Shown piece by piece: positions 55,609 to 64,000 of a DNA stretch of 64,000 nucleotides. How positions within the stretch are numbered: position 1 is the first letter of the stretch; every line of letters begins with the position of its first letter. Made by a program: the position numbers and the translations under genes. The notes under the pieces were generated by a model. The model was not told the origin of the DNA and did no database searches. It saw only the letters and a list, made by a program, of their open reading frames with translations. This DNA comes from Staphylococcus hominis subsp. hominis (GTDB taxonomy: Bacteria > Bacillota > Bacilli > Staphylococcales > Staphylococcaceae), in contig NZ_PPQE01000030.1 of assembly GCF_002901845.1 (NCBI RefSeq), positions 62,001-126,000 on the forward strand. The letters are read 5' to 3'.

Positions 55609-56619
55609 TTATTTTTCTGAAATATGATATATTGTCTTCGCATAAAATGGAACATTAGCTTTTAGAATTGATTTAGCTTTATTACCCTCATTATTAATAT
55701 CATTAGGTAAGTATTGTGTTTCTAGCGCTACACCTGAATGAGGTTTATAAATATTAAACTCACTCTTCCATTCTGATGTATCGTTAAAAGTAAAAATCAC
55801 TATATTAGTCATTGTTGTTTCTACATCTAACGCAAACTCGTTATTTTCAACGATAAGACGATGATGACCAATATCAAATGGATGATCGAGTCCTTTATTA
55901 AAATGTATTTGTTCTTTAATTTGTTTATCTTCAGAATTAAAAATATCTTGAAATTGAATAGGACGATGATTAAATCGTTCTAATAAATCAATAGGTTGTT
56001 GACTGGAAATAAGATGATTCTGATCAATAGGATACATTTTTAATTGTTCACTTATTATAGAGTGATTATCAATGACATTATTATCTCTATTTAGATTAAA
56101 GTACACATGATTTGTAGGATTGAATAATGTATCTTCATTTGATGTTGCTTTATATTCAATCGTCCAGCGATGTTCAACATCATATGTATGTATAACCTTA
56201 ATCATCATATCTCCAGGATAACCATCCTCTTTTGATTGTATCTGAAGTTTAAATATAACTTTAATATTTGTTATATTATTTTGTATTTCATAATCAAACA
56301 ATCGTCTGTCTAAACCATTACTACCACCGTGAAGTTGATTAGTCATTTCATTTGCTTCCAATTGATAATATTTGTTGTTTAAATTAAAAGAAGCATTTTC
56401 AATACGTCCTGCATATCGACCAATAGTAGCTCCAAATTTATATGGATTTTCGGGGTAAAATTCATCCGCTTCTACCTTATTACCTAACACAATATTATTA
56501 TCATGATATTTCCAACAAACAATTCTTGCTCCATAGTTTGTAAATACAATATACGTATCGTCATTATCTATTTTAATTAAATCTATACCATGATTTTGAT
56601 TCTCTACTTCAACTATCAT
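55609..56619 (-). CDS. galM: Aldose 1-epimerase (galactose mutarotase)
   Basis: 336 residues, beta-sandwich mutarotase. NYGARIVCWKY near 29, YKFGATIGRYAGRIENASF near 61-79, NEMTNQLHGGSNGLDRR near 90-106 with the first catalytic His, NPTNHVYFNLN near 167-177 with the second His, and Glu in VALETQYLPND near 299-309. It interconverts alpha and beta aldoses. It follows the YnfA-type gene after 29 nt. Confidence 0.92.
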   Translation of the reverse strand: MIVEVENQNHGIDLIKIDNDDTYIVFTNYGARIVCWKYHDNNIVLGNKVEADEFYPENPYKFGATIGRYAGRIENASFNLNNKYYQLEANEMTNQLHGGSNGLDRRLFDYEIQNNITNIKVIFKLQIQSKEDGYPGDMMIKVIHTYDVEHRWTIEYKATSNEDTLFNPTNHVYFNLNRDNNVIDNHSIISEQLKMYPIDQNHLISSQQPIDLLERFNHRPIQFQDIFNSEDKQIKEQIHFNKGLDHPFDIGHHRLIVENNEFALDVETTMTNIVIFTFNDTSEWKSEFNIYKPHSGVALETQYLPNDINNEGNKAKSILKANVPFYAKTIYHISEK

Positions 56620-56648
56620 TACTTACGTCTCCCTCTCAACACGCTTGA

Positions 56649-56975
56649 TCAGGCTCTATTTGGTAAAATCATTATTAATACGCCAATAATGCATACAACA
56701 GCACCTAAGACATCATACTTATCTGGAATTTGTTTATCAAATACAAATGACCATATGATACTCATTATAATAAACACTCCACCATATGCTGCATAGACAC
56801 GTCCAAAGGTTGGAAACACTTGAAATGTAGCAATCACACCATATAAGACAAGTACTAGTCCACCAATACATCCTAACCAACTTGATTGCCCTTCCCTTAA
56901 CCACAACCAAATTAGATAGCCTCCACCAATTTCACAGAGACCTGATAATACAAAAATAAAAATTGAATATATCAT
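56649..56975 (-). CDS. YnfA/UPF0060-family small membrane protein
   Basis: 108 residues from ATG at 56975 with GGTGA upstream; the longer frame adds 12 residues. Four helices with the family motifs [19 protein letters not shown]-like (here [15 protein letters not shown]) and [12 protein letters not shown] near 63-74. Resembles SMR transporters but exact role unknown. First gene of a pair with galM. Confidence 0.92.
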   Translation of the reverse strand: MIYSIFIFVLSGLCEIGGGYLIWLWLREGQSSWLGCIGGLVLVLYGVIATFQVFPTFGRVYAAYGGVFIIMSIIWSFVFDKQIPDKYDVLGAVVCIIGVLIMILPNRA

Positions 56976-57124
56976 TTGTTTATTCACCAACTTTTGAAAA
57001 GTTAGTTTCATTGTAGCAAACTGCTTTAAATTTCATCTATTACTTTTAAACTTTGACTTTATCATCAATACTTATTGTTACACTTTTTTAATTAATATTC
57101 CATAGGTTTTATATAAATTTAAAA

Positions 57125-57139
57125 ATGTAAACGTTATCT
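57125..57139. promoter_or_regulatory. CcpA site (cre) between the YnfA-type and DNA glycosylase genes
   Basis: ATGTAAACGTTATCT fits WTGNAANCGNWNNCW fully. It is about 150 nt from the YnfA-type start and 131 nt from the glycosylase start; control of the YnfA-galM pair is the more sensible guess. Confidence 0.6.
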
Positions 57140-57269
57140 ATTAGATGTTTTTTGATTCTCTATCAATGCATTTAATATTTTCTAACTCTATCATTTTCCA
57201 CTATAATAAAATTATTAAAAAGTTTAAACAAGCATCCAAATGATTCATTTAAAGAAAGAGGTATTTATA

Positions 57270-57878
57270 TTGGACTTTGTAAATAAACCAACAATTGAAA
57301 CGGCTAAATCTTTATTAGGCGTTAAAATTAGTTATCAAGATCATACACAAACTTATAGTGGCTATATCGTCGAAACAGAAGCTTATTTAGGTTTTAAAGA
57401 TAAAGCAGCACATGGATTTGGTGGGAAACAAACGCCTAAAGTCACTTCTTTATATGAACGTGGCGGAACCATATATGGCCATGTTATGCATACGCATTTA
57501 CTTATTAATTTAGTAACACGTGAAGAAGGTATTCCAGAAGGTGTCTTAATACGTGCAGTTGAACCTGATGATGGTATCGAAGGTATGAAAATCAACCGAA
57601 ATAAATCTGGTTTCGAACTTACAAATGGTCCGGGAAAGTGGACTAAAGCATTTAATATTCCTAGAGCAATAGATGGTTCAACAATTAATCAATGTCGTTT
57701 ATCTATTGATGTAAAGAATAGAAAATTTCCTAGAGAGATTGAAGAAAGTGCACGTATAGGTATCCCAAATAAAGGTGAATGGACAGAAAAACACTTAAGA
57801 TATACTGTTAAAGGAAATCCATATGTCTCTAGAATGAGAAAATCCGATTGTCTATTACCAGAAGAAACATGGAAGTAA
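57270..57878 (+). CDS. 3-methyladenine DNA glycosylase (AAG/MPG family)
   Basis: 202 residues from TTG at 57270, which follows AGAGGT at the right distance; the ATG at 57240 would add ten residues and has no ribosome site. Removes alkylated purines from DNA. Blocks: VETEAYLG near 32-39 with catalytic Glu, [46 protein letters not shown] near 89-99, [12 protein letters not shown] and [17 protein letters not shown]. Length matches the family. Confidence 0.93.
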   Translation: MDFVNKPTIETAKSLLGVKISYQDHTQTYSGYIVETEAYLGFKDKAAHGFGGKQTPKVTSLYERGGTIYGHVMHTHLLINLVTREEGIPEGVLIRAVEPDDGIEGMKINRNKSGFELTNGPGKWTKAFNIPRAIDGSTINQCRLSIDVKNRKFPREIEESARIGIPNKGEWTEKHLRYTVKGNPYVSRMRKSDCLLPEETWK

Positions 57879-57895
57879 CACCTCATTCAATAAAA

Positions 57896-57934
57896 AATCG
57901 CTTTTGAAAAGGTCGTCCTTCTTCAAAAGCGATT
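57896..57934. terminator. Bidirectional terminator, glycosylase / fni
   Basis: AATCGCTTTTGAA / TTCAAAAGCGATT, 13-bp stem. Confidence 0.85.
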
Positions 57935-57938
57935 AATA

Positions 57939-58988
57939 TTATCCACGTTCAACTTTTAAATGTCTTTGCTCTATCCAAGACATTAACTTACTATCAAAAA
58001 CAATTTTACTTTGTTTTAAATCATTAATATCTTTAGCATCTAGCATTGTCATAATAGATTTCATATGGTCTATAAATGATTCTACATATTCAATGGTACT
58101 AGTAATACCAGCATGTTCAACTTGATTTAAAAATGGACGTGACATGCCAACAGCTTTTGCACCTAAAGCTAAACTTTTAATTGCATCTAAAGGTGTTCGT
58201 AATCCACCACTTGCAAATACATTTAGTTTATTTTGATAACTTATACTTTCAAGTAATGATTCTACAGTCGATTGGCCCCAATTTGAAAGGTAATCCATGT
58301 CTTTATTTGAACGACGCTCATTTTCTATTGTGACAAAATTAGTGCCACCCTTTCCACTCACATCTACATACGTTACGCCTATATTTACTAAAGATTGTAG
58401 TAATTCTTTACTCATGCCAAATCCTACTTCTTTAATGATAACAGGTACACTTACGCGTTGAACAATTGCCTCCACATTTTCTAACCATGTCGAGAATTCT
58501 CTATTCCCTTCTGGCATCACTAATTCTTGTGGTGCATTCACATGTACTTGTAAAGCTTGTGCGTCTAATAATTTAACTGCTTTAACAGCTTTATCTACTG
58601 GTACATCTGCCCCTACATTACTAAATATAATGCCCCCAGGGTTTGTTTTACGTACAATGCTGAATGATTCAGCCATCTTAGGATTTCTTAAAGCTGCATG
58701 CGTAGATCCTACAGCCATAGCTAAGCCTGTTTCTCTAGCAACGACTGCTAACTTTTCATTAATTGTCTTAGTCCAATCACTTCCACCTGTCATTGCATTA
58801 ATGTACAAGGGAAATGTCATATCAAAATTTGAAGTATGACTCGTTAAATCCACTTGATTCACATTGATATTTGGAATTGAATGATGTACAAACCTCATAC
58901 GGTCAAAATCTGATTGAGGGACATCTTGTTGTGCCATTGCAATTTCTACATGTTCATTTTTTCTTTGCTCTCTTTGGATATCTCTCAT
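57939..58988 (-). CDS. fni: Type 2 isopentenyl-diphosphate isomerase
   Basis: 349 residues. FMN- and NAD(P)H-dependent conversion of IPP to DMAPP for isoprenoid synthesis. Blocks: [12 protein letters not shown] near 8-19, [15 protein letters not shown] near 64-78, [10 protein letters not shown] near 94-103, [22 protein letters not shown] near 148-162, [13 protein letters not shown] near 185-197, [15 protein letters not shown] near 214-228 and [24 protein letters not shown] near 261-284. Confidence 0.96.
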   Translation of the reverse strand: MRDIQREQRKNEHVEIAMAQQDVPQSDFDRMRFVHHSIPNINVNQVDLTSHTSNFDMTFPLYINAMTGGSDWTKTINEKLAVVARETGLAMAVGSTHAALRNPKMAESFSIVRKTNPGGIIFSNVGADVPVDKAVKAVKLLDAQALQVHVNAPQELVMPEGNREFSTWLENVEAIVQRVSVPVIIKEVGFGMSKELLQSLVNIGVTYVDVSGKGGTNFVTIENERRSNKDMDYLSNWGQSTVESLLESISYQNKLNVFASGGLRTPLDAIKSLALGAKAVGMSRPFLNQVEHAGITSTIEYVESFIDHMKSIMTMLDAKDINDLKQSKIVFDSKLMSWIEQRHLKVERG

Positions 58989-59022
58989 GTAACAACCTAC
59001 TTTCCTTAAACTATGTTCTATA

Positions 59023-59970
59023 TTAAAACCACTTTTTCTTTTTAAAAAAGAGAATTAATGCAATTGAAATGAGTAACATTATAGTTAAACAAATAAAATA
59101 ACCATAGTGCCATTTTAACTCTGGCATATATTCAAAGTTCATTCCATATACGCCTACTATAAATGTTAAAGGAGAAAATATAACTGACACGAGTGTCAAT
59201 ACTTGCATAATACTATTCATTCTAAAAGAAGAATAAGATTCAAAATTTTCTCGAATTTCATTTGTCATTTCTTGAGAGGTTCTAATAATATTATTTTGTT
59301 TAATAATATGATCATCAATATGTTGAATATACATTGAATGTTTATAATCTACAATTAAGTTACCTTCAGTCTTAATTGTATTCACAAGTTCTTGCATTGG
59401 GAATAATACACGTTTTATTTTTATAAGATTAGAACGTAATTGAAAGACATTATCCATTACTTTTTTACTATGTGTATCATCTACATGCGCATCTTCAAAG
59501 CTGTATACCTCATCTTCAATGGCATAAACAAAATCAAAATATTTATCTACCATCATATCAAGGATATGTATAACGATATCAGCACAATCTAAATCTGGAT
59601 CATGTTTACGAGCATTCATCTTGACAACTTCCATTAACGATTCAAAATGATGTTGATGATAAGTAATTAATGTTTTTCCGTCTAGAAATACGTTCAATGC
59701 TATAGGAGTAAAATTATCTTTATGCATACTATGAAATACCATGTATTGGTAATCATCATAAGATTTATATTTAACTCGTGGTACCCCTTTAATAGCATCT
59801 TCTAATTCTAAATAGTTAAAATTATAGTTTTCAATCAAAAAATCATTTTCTTCGGATGTTGCCTCTTCAAAATCCAACCACACAATAGTAGCATCATTAG
59901 GCACATCACTGATCTGTTCAACTTGAGTTAGTGGTTCGTTCTTAGTTTGATATCGAATTGTCATGGTCAT
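59023..59970 (-). CDS. corA: CorA-family magnesium transporter
   Basis: 315 residues. Large cytosolic funnel (about 1-250), then two helices at the C-terminus; the pore motif YGMNF near 273-277 and [11 protein letters not shown] follow the first helix as in CorA. AGGAGG lies 11 nt before the first ATG; the second ATG two codons in is also possible. Mg2+ (or Co2+/Ni2+) uptake; homopentamer in the family. Confidence 0.94.
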   Translation of the reverse strand: MTMTIRYQTKNEPLTQVEQISDVPNDATIVWLDFEEATSEENDFLIENYNFNYLELEDAIKGVPRVKYKSYDDYQYMVFHSMHKDNFTPIALNVFLDGKTLITYHQHHFESLMEVVKMNARKHDPDLDCADIVIHILDMMVDKYFDFVYAIEDEVYSFEDAHVDDTHSKKVMDNVFQLRSNLIKIKRVLFPMQELVNTIKTEGNLIVDYKHSMYIQHIDDHIIKQNNIIRTSQEMTNEIRENFESYSSFRMNSIMQVLTLVSVIFSPLTFIVGVYGMNFEYMPELKWHYGYFICLTIMLLISIALILFFKKKKWF

Positions 59971-60091
59971 CTTTCTGTTTCCTCCTATTTAACCATACGG
60001 TTATCATTCTACCATGAATTAAATATTGTGTATGTGTTATTTTGTGTTAGTAAAGTATTTTTATAAAATTTCAAAGAAAGGATAAAATATT

Positions 60092-60571
60092 ATGAACTAT
60101 CCATTTATTATTCATAAAAGCGTAGTATCTTCTCAAGTTGATTTTAACCAACATATGCACGATGCAGAATATAATTCAATTTTCAGTGAAGTTATTAGTG
60201 AATTTAATCATTATAATGGTTTATCATTAAAAGAAAGAGAAGCGCTTAATTATACAACGTTTACAGTCGAAGAACATACAACCTATTTAAAGGAATTACA
60301 CTTCGAAGAATCGTTTTCAGTTCGTGTTCGTATTTATGATTATGATGAAAAACGTGTTCACTTCTTTTTAGAATTATTTAAAAATGATGAAACTTTAGCT
60401 GCAACAAGCGAAATAATGATGATGGGTATTAATCGTTTAACACGCCGACCTGCTTCTTTCCCCACACACTATAAATCTAATATCCAAATATACTATGATT
60501 CTCAATATGATCAGCGCTGGCCTAAATCATTAGGACATCAAATCGGCATTCCAAAAAAAGGAGAGGCATAA
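60092..60571 (+). CDS. Hot-dog fold acyl-CoA thioesterase family protein
   Basis: 159 residues. QVDFNQHMHDAEYNSIFSEVISEF near 16-39 is the 4-hydroxybenzoyl-CoA thioesterase-type active-site region (Asp and His), followed by EHTTYLKELHFEESFSVRVRIYDYDEKRVHFFLELF. Probably a small acyl-CoA thioesterase. Stop and next start overlap (TAATG), so the following unknown gene is translationally coupled. Confidence 0.8.
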   Translation: MNYPFIIHKSVVSSQVDFNQHMHDAEYNSIFSEVISEFNHYNGLSLKEREALNYTTFTVEEHTTYLKELHFEESFSVRVRIYDYDEKRVHFFLELFKNDETLAATSEIMMMGINRLTRRPASFPTHYKSNIQIYYDSQYDQRWPKSLGHQIGIPKKGEA

Positions 60572-60987
60572 TGACAGAGACTATTTCTGAAATCTTAGAA
60601 AACACATTATTTGATCTTAGTGATACACTTAAACTACATTTAATTGAATTAAATGAAAATCGTTCATTATTTATGAATGGACCAAGTCAAGAGCTCATTC
60701 AACGAACATTTAATATCAGTTTTTACCAAGGACAAAAACAAGCGATAGAAACATTAGATAGAGAAATTAAAACGACTACGGATGAAAATGATTTAATAGC
60801 TAATCTAAAAAGATATTCTCAAGACATTGAACAACAACTTTTAAATGTAATAGAATTACATACTACAACTTATGAACCCGAAGAAAACTTAAGGTTGGCA
60901 CAATCTCTCGATACTTATTATCATTGTAAAGGTCAGCATGATATTATTAGTGAATTATTATTGCAAATCAATAAATATTCAATATAA
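60571..60987 (+). CDS. Unknown all-helical protein coupled to the thioesterase
   Basis: 138 residues, acidic, without signal or membrane segment; mostly helical heptad-like pattern (SEILENTLFDLSDTLKLHLIELNENRSLF and later DIEQQLLNVIELHTTTYEPEENL). No family recognised. AAAGGAG in the end of the previous gene serves as ribosome site. The tight overlap suggests the two products work together. Confidence 0.7.
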   Translation: MTETISEILENTLFDLSDTLKLHLIELNENRSLFMNGPSQELIQRTFNISFYQGQKQAIETLDREIKTTTDENDLIANLKRYSQDIEQQLLNVIELHTTTYEPEENLRLAQSLDTYYHCKGQHDIISELLLQINKYSI

Positions 60988-60994
60988 AAAATAT

Positions 60995-61034
60995 AGGACT
61001 AAAGTAAAATCTAACTCAATTCTACTTTAGTCCT
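60995..61034. terminator. Bidirectional terminator
   Basis: AGGACTAAAGTA / TACTTTAGTCCT, 12-bp stem between convergent genes, with T-rich minus flank. Confidence 0.85.
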
Positions 61035-61039
61035 TATCA

Positions 61040-61939
61040 TTATTCATGAATTGCCTTATTAATTTGTTTAATCACCTTATGAGATTCATGAATTGGGAAT
61101 AACGCAAAGTCATGAAACATTTTTGGATACTCAAAAAATTGTATAGATTGATTATAAGTTTCCAATTCATATGCCAAACGTTGCATATCTGGATAATAAA
61201 TTTCCTTACCACCACCAAACATTATAATTGGTGGCAATCCTTGTTTTATTCCATATATCGGAGAAATTAAAGGATTTGATAATGGTTCTTTATCGCTCCA
61301 CACATTCATTATATTTTGAAGTCCTTGAATATTAACAAAACGATCTTTTTCAACCAAATTTTCAGTAATTTGAGGATTTGTCATTGTTGCATCAAGCATC
61401 GGAGAAATTAAACATATTTTATATGGTAACGTTTTGCCATTTTCTACTAATTGTTGTACATAACTCAGTGCAAGTGCTCCACCAGTTCCATCACCCATAA
61501 TAACAATGTTTTCATTATTAACTTCACTTAATAACGATTCATATACATTATTAATTGCTTTAAATGTATCTTTAAGATGAAACTCTGGTGCTTTAGGATA
61601 TATCGGTAAAACGACCTCATATAAAGTGTTAAGTGCAAGTTTGTCCATTAATCTCCAATGGAATGGAGAAGGTTGTAATGTGTTGTATCCACCATGAATA
61701 TACAAAATTTTCTTTTTAGTTTCGTGACGAAAATTAAATCTAAACACTTGCATATCTCCTAAAGATAATTTATCAAGATTTGCTTTCACATTTAAAGTGG
61801 GAGGTTGCTTATGTTTCGCTCTATTAATATCCTTTCTACGCTCCATAAACGATTCGAACTCGTCTTTACTCTTAAACTGAATTGAGCGATTATGTAGTAA
61901 ATATTTATTAACAATTCTATTTACCATACGTGTTTTCAT
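61040..61939 (-). CDS. Alpha/beta-hydrolase fold protein, HSL-like, with altered nucleophile motif
   Basis: 299 residues. ILYIHGGYNTLQPSPFHWR near 78-96 is the HGG oxyanion motif of the hormone-sensitive-lipase family, and SPMLDATMTNP and MFHDFALF (His276) also fit. The nucleophile elbow, normally GDSAGG, reads G149-D-G151-T-G-G, so no Ser lies at the catalytic place. The acid region is GGGKEIYYPD (E246, D251). Either an inactive relative or one with a different mechanism. Single gene. Confidence 0.8.
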   Translation of the reverse strand: MKTRMVNRIVNKYLLHNRSIQFKSKDEFESFMERRKDINRAKHKQPPTLNVKANLDKLSLGDMQVFRFNFRHETKKKILYIHGGYNTLQPSPFHWRLMDKLALNTLYEVVLPIYPKAPEFHLKDTFKAINNVYESLLSEVNNENIVIMGDGTGGALALSYVQQLVENGKTLPYKICLISPMLDATMTNPQITENLVEKDRFVNIQGLQNIMNVWSDKEPLSNPLISPIYGIKQGLPPIIMFGGGKEIYYPDMQRLAYELETYNQSIQFFEYPKMFHDFALFPIHESHKVIKQINKAIHE

Positions 61940-62131
61940 AACATTTTACCTACCTTATAAATTTGTAAAATTAATCAAACTTTATTACAGACAGCTAAAA
62001 AAACGATATAATACTATTTATATGATTAAAAATGAGCAATCTAGTTCATATAATTGCCTATTACACATTAAATTCAGTATAAATGAGTCAACTATAGAAA
62101 ACAAATGAATGACGGCAAAGGAGTAATAATA

Positions 62132-62761
62132 ATGCAAAACCCTAATAGATATCAAACAAACCGCCCCCCATATGCTCGTGTTAACCAACAAGCTTATTAT
62201 GGTAAAAAGAAAAATTCGTGGATAAGTTTAATTATACATATCATCATTCTTATACTTGTAGGGATTACTTGTTATAGCATGTATAAACAACCTATTCTAA
62301 ATTTTGTTCTTGCAAATCAAGCGATTGATTTCTCTGAGATTAAAAATTTTCAAAATACAACTACTCAGATTGGACCACTCAATATTAATATTAGTGAAGT
62401 CGCTAACTTACAAGGTGTAATCGATAAATTTATTCTAGCCTTTAATATATTTTTCGTTTTATGTATTGGCAGCATGATTATTTCAATTTTAACCATTGTA
62501 TTTAATAGAACGATTTTAAAAGTGATTAATTTCATCATTATCGCTGTTGCGTTAATGATTGCTTTTTCCTTTAGTTATACAATTCAAATGTTAGGAAAGC
62601 AAATCTCTCAGAACTTGCATCACTTTTTCTTAGATTTACCACCAAATCAAATTATTACTGAAGCAGATGCTATTCACAATGCACTGATTTTACTTTCAAG
62701 TAGTTTAGCGTTATTATTTATAAGCTTTTTCTTTAGAAATCGTCATCCTAGAATCAAATAG
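62132..62761 (+). CDS. Four-helix membrane protein, unknown
   Basis: 209 residues from ATG at 62132 (AAAGGAG 8 nt upstream). Polar Asn/Arg/Tyr-rich N-terminus (QNPNRYQTNRPPYARVNQQAYYGKKKN), then helices at about 27-48, 102-125, 130-150 and 180-200 with an extracytoplasmic loop between the first two. No family recognised. A conserved gene also lies here in S. aureus as I recall. Confidence 0.72.
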   Translation: MQNPNRYQTNRPPYARVNQQAYYGKKKNSWISLIIHIIILILVGITCYSMYKQPILNFVLANQAIDFSEIKNFQNTTTQIGPLNINISEVANLQGVIDKFILAFNIFFVLCIGSMIISILTIVFNRTILKVINFIIIAVALMIAFSFSYTIQMLGKQISQNLHHFFLDLPPNQIITEADAIHNALILLSSSLALLFISFFFRNRHPRIK

Positions 62762-62792
62762 AAATGTAATCTCATTTTATATTTAATAAAAT

Positions 62793-62834
62793 AAAAAAAG
62801 GTATTGAACGTTTTATATGTCCAATACCTTTTTT
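62793..62834. terminator. Bidirectional terminator
   Basis: AAAAAAGGTATTG / CAATACCTTTTTT, 13-bp stem flanked by A and T tracts. Confidence 0.92.
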
Positions 62835-62839
62835 ATTTA

Positions 62840-64000
62840 TTAAAATTTATTACTTTCTTTACTCATCAATCTCTCATGTTCAGCTTCAGCACCTTTTTTA
62901 CCTTTTAAGAATAAACTTAAAATGAATGCTAAGACACTTAATGCTGTAGCAATCCAAAACGCATCATTGATACCTTCAATTGAGGCTAATTTATTTACAT
63001 AAGTCAAGATAACTTGTACTGCGCCTTGTTGACCTCCATATTGCGCTGCCATTTCACGTACATGATCTTGAATGACTGGATTAGTTTTATCTAATTCAGT
63101 TGCAAATGCATTAAGATGATTTGTAGATTGAGTTGTCATTACAGTAACAAGAATTGCAGTACCAATTGAACCAGCTAATTGTCTCATCGTATTTAAGAAC
63201 GCATTACCATGAGAAATTAAGCGAGGTGGTAAAGCATTGATAGCTGCAGTCATTAACGGCATCATAACAAATGCCATACCTAGCGAACGTATTACATAAA
63301 TACTCATAATATGAAGATAAGAAGTATCCATATTCAGTTTTGTTAATTCATATGTTCCGTAAGTCATCACTGCAATACCGAATAAAGCAAGTGGTTTAAG
63401 ACCAATAGTATCAAGTAATTTACCAGCAACAGGTCCTAATACACCCATTAATAATGAACCTGGTAATAATAGTAAACCAGAATCTAATGCTGAGAAACCA
63501 CGTAAATTTTGAAGATATAATGGTAATAAAATCATACCTCCAAATAAACTCATCATTACTACCATATTTATAATAGTAGTAAGCGTGTATGTTGGTGATT
63601 TTAGCACTTCTAAATTAAGCATTGGTGCTTTCATTGTTAATTCACGAATAGCAAATAAGATGATGAACACAACACCAATTATAAACATTATAATGATTTC
63701 AGTTGAACCCCATCCTTTATTACCAGCTTCACTAAAGCCATATAATAAAGCACCAAATCCAATTGTACTATATACGATACCACGATAATCTGCTTTGGGA
63801 TTGATTGTTTTTTGATAAATTTTGAACCATGCTAATCCAAATAAGAAAGCAAGTAATCCTAAGATAAACATCATATAGAACATAACATTCCAATGATAAT
63901 TTTGGACGATGTAACCAGATAATGTTGGTCCAATCGCTGGAGCAAGAATCATTGCAATACCCATTGTTCCCATTGCCACACCACGTTTTTCAGGTGGGAA
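62840..64000 (-). CDS. EmrB/QacA-family (DHA2) multidrug MFS exporter, partial
   Basis: 387 codons visible; the N-terminal part lies off the right edge. Blocks: PEKRGVAMGTMGIAMILAPAIGPTLSGYIVQNYHW is the DHA2 motif C region, then about nine further helices with LLLPGSLLMGVLGPVAGKLLD and SHGNAFLNTMRQLAGSIGTAILVTVMTT near the C-terminal half. 14-helix proton-coupled drug exporter in the family. Substrates unknown. Confidence 0.9.
   Translation of the reverse strand, partial: FPPEKRGVAMGTMGIAMILAPAIGPTLSGYIVQNYHWNVMFYMMFILGLLAFLFGLAWFKIYQKTINPKADYRGIVYSTIGFGALLYGFSEAGNKGWGSTEIIIMFIIGVVFIILFAIRELTMKAPMLNLEVLKSPTYTLTTIINMVVMMSLFGGMILLPLYLQNLRGFSALDSGLLLLPGSLLMGVLGPVAGKLLDTIGLKPLALFGIAVMTYGTYELTKLNMDTSYLHIMSIYVIRSLGMAFVMMPLMTAAINALPPRLISHGNAFLNTMRQLAGSIGTAILVTVMTTQSTNHLNAFATELDKTNPVIQDHVREMAAQYGGQQGAVQVILTYVNKLASIEGINDAFWIATALSVLAFILSLFLKGKKGAEAEHERLMSKESNKF

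Overview
The window is low-GC chromosomal DNA that reads as Staphylococcus. Gene order follows the S. aureus chromosome from an RND efflux gene and fmhA, through sarV, the molybdenum-cofactor cluster, sarR, sarY and ssaA, then the formate dehydrogenase and lyrA/rpiA regions, to fni, corA and an EmrB/QacA-type exporter. Differences from S. aureus as I remember it suggest a coagulase-negative species: no urease operon next to sarR, and hutG without hutI or hutU. A urease-negative species such as S. haemolyticus would fit, but the window alone does not prove the species. I saw no rRNA, tRNA, IS element, prophage or CRISPR array.

Layout. 1-4.6 kb: 5' end of an RND permease, fmhA, a VOC protein and a MarR/MFS pair with a clear promoter and operator. 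4.6-16 kb: sarV, then molybdopterin genes (moaA-mobA-moaD-moaE-mobB-moeA, divergent moaC, moaB-moeB), the molybdate importer modABC, fdhD, a GNAT protein and bioY with a BirA-type operator. 16-21 kb: nucleoside hydrolase, acyl-CoA dehydrogenase-like protein, then sarR, a two-domain Sar protein and an AraC regulator. 21-26.5 kb: two CHAP-domain SsaA-type secreted proteins flanking an NhaC antiporter and an opine dehydrogenase-like gene. 26.6-36.3 kb: a YkkCD-like SMR pair, a 2-hydroxyacid dehydrogenase, an FAD monooxygenase, a SagA-like glucosaminidase, formate dehydrogenase with a DUF1641 partner, an LCP protein and an inositol monophosphatase. 36.3-36.5 kb: a small RNA matching RsaI/RsaOG in position and architecture. 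36.6-47 kb: regulators, transporters and small unknown proteins, including an EIICB PTS gene with a divergent RpiR-type regulator. 47-64 kb: NhaC, flavin reductase, SDR, M20 peptidase, hutG, lyrA/spdC, rpiA, MOSC protein, galM, YnfA-type protein, DNA glycosylase, fni, corA, thioesterase, alpha/beta hydrolase-like protein and the 3' part of an MDR exporter.

How the parts work together. modABC imports molybdate, the moa/mob/moe products build the molybdenum cofactor, and FdhD is the sulfur-transfer factor that formate dehydrogenase (about 17 kb away) needs. A cell-wall theme recurs (fmhA, two CHAP proteins, sagA, lcpC, lyrA), and both CHAP genes share WalR-like upstream architecture. Carbon control shows as perfect cre matches at the RsaI promoter, between the amino-acid permease and a small membrane-protein pair, in the PTS promoter, and between the YnfA-type and glycosylase genes.

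Most of the window is conserved housekeeping DNA, and I did not find a clearly new multi-gene system. The best leads are the shared upstream architecture of the two CHAP genes, a perfect 19-bp palindrome upstream of a small membrane-protein pair, a probable ATT start codon, an orphan HutG with an altered metal motif, an alpha/beta hydrolase without its nucleophile serine, and an unknown protein with a possible internal duplication.
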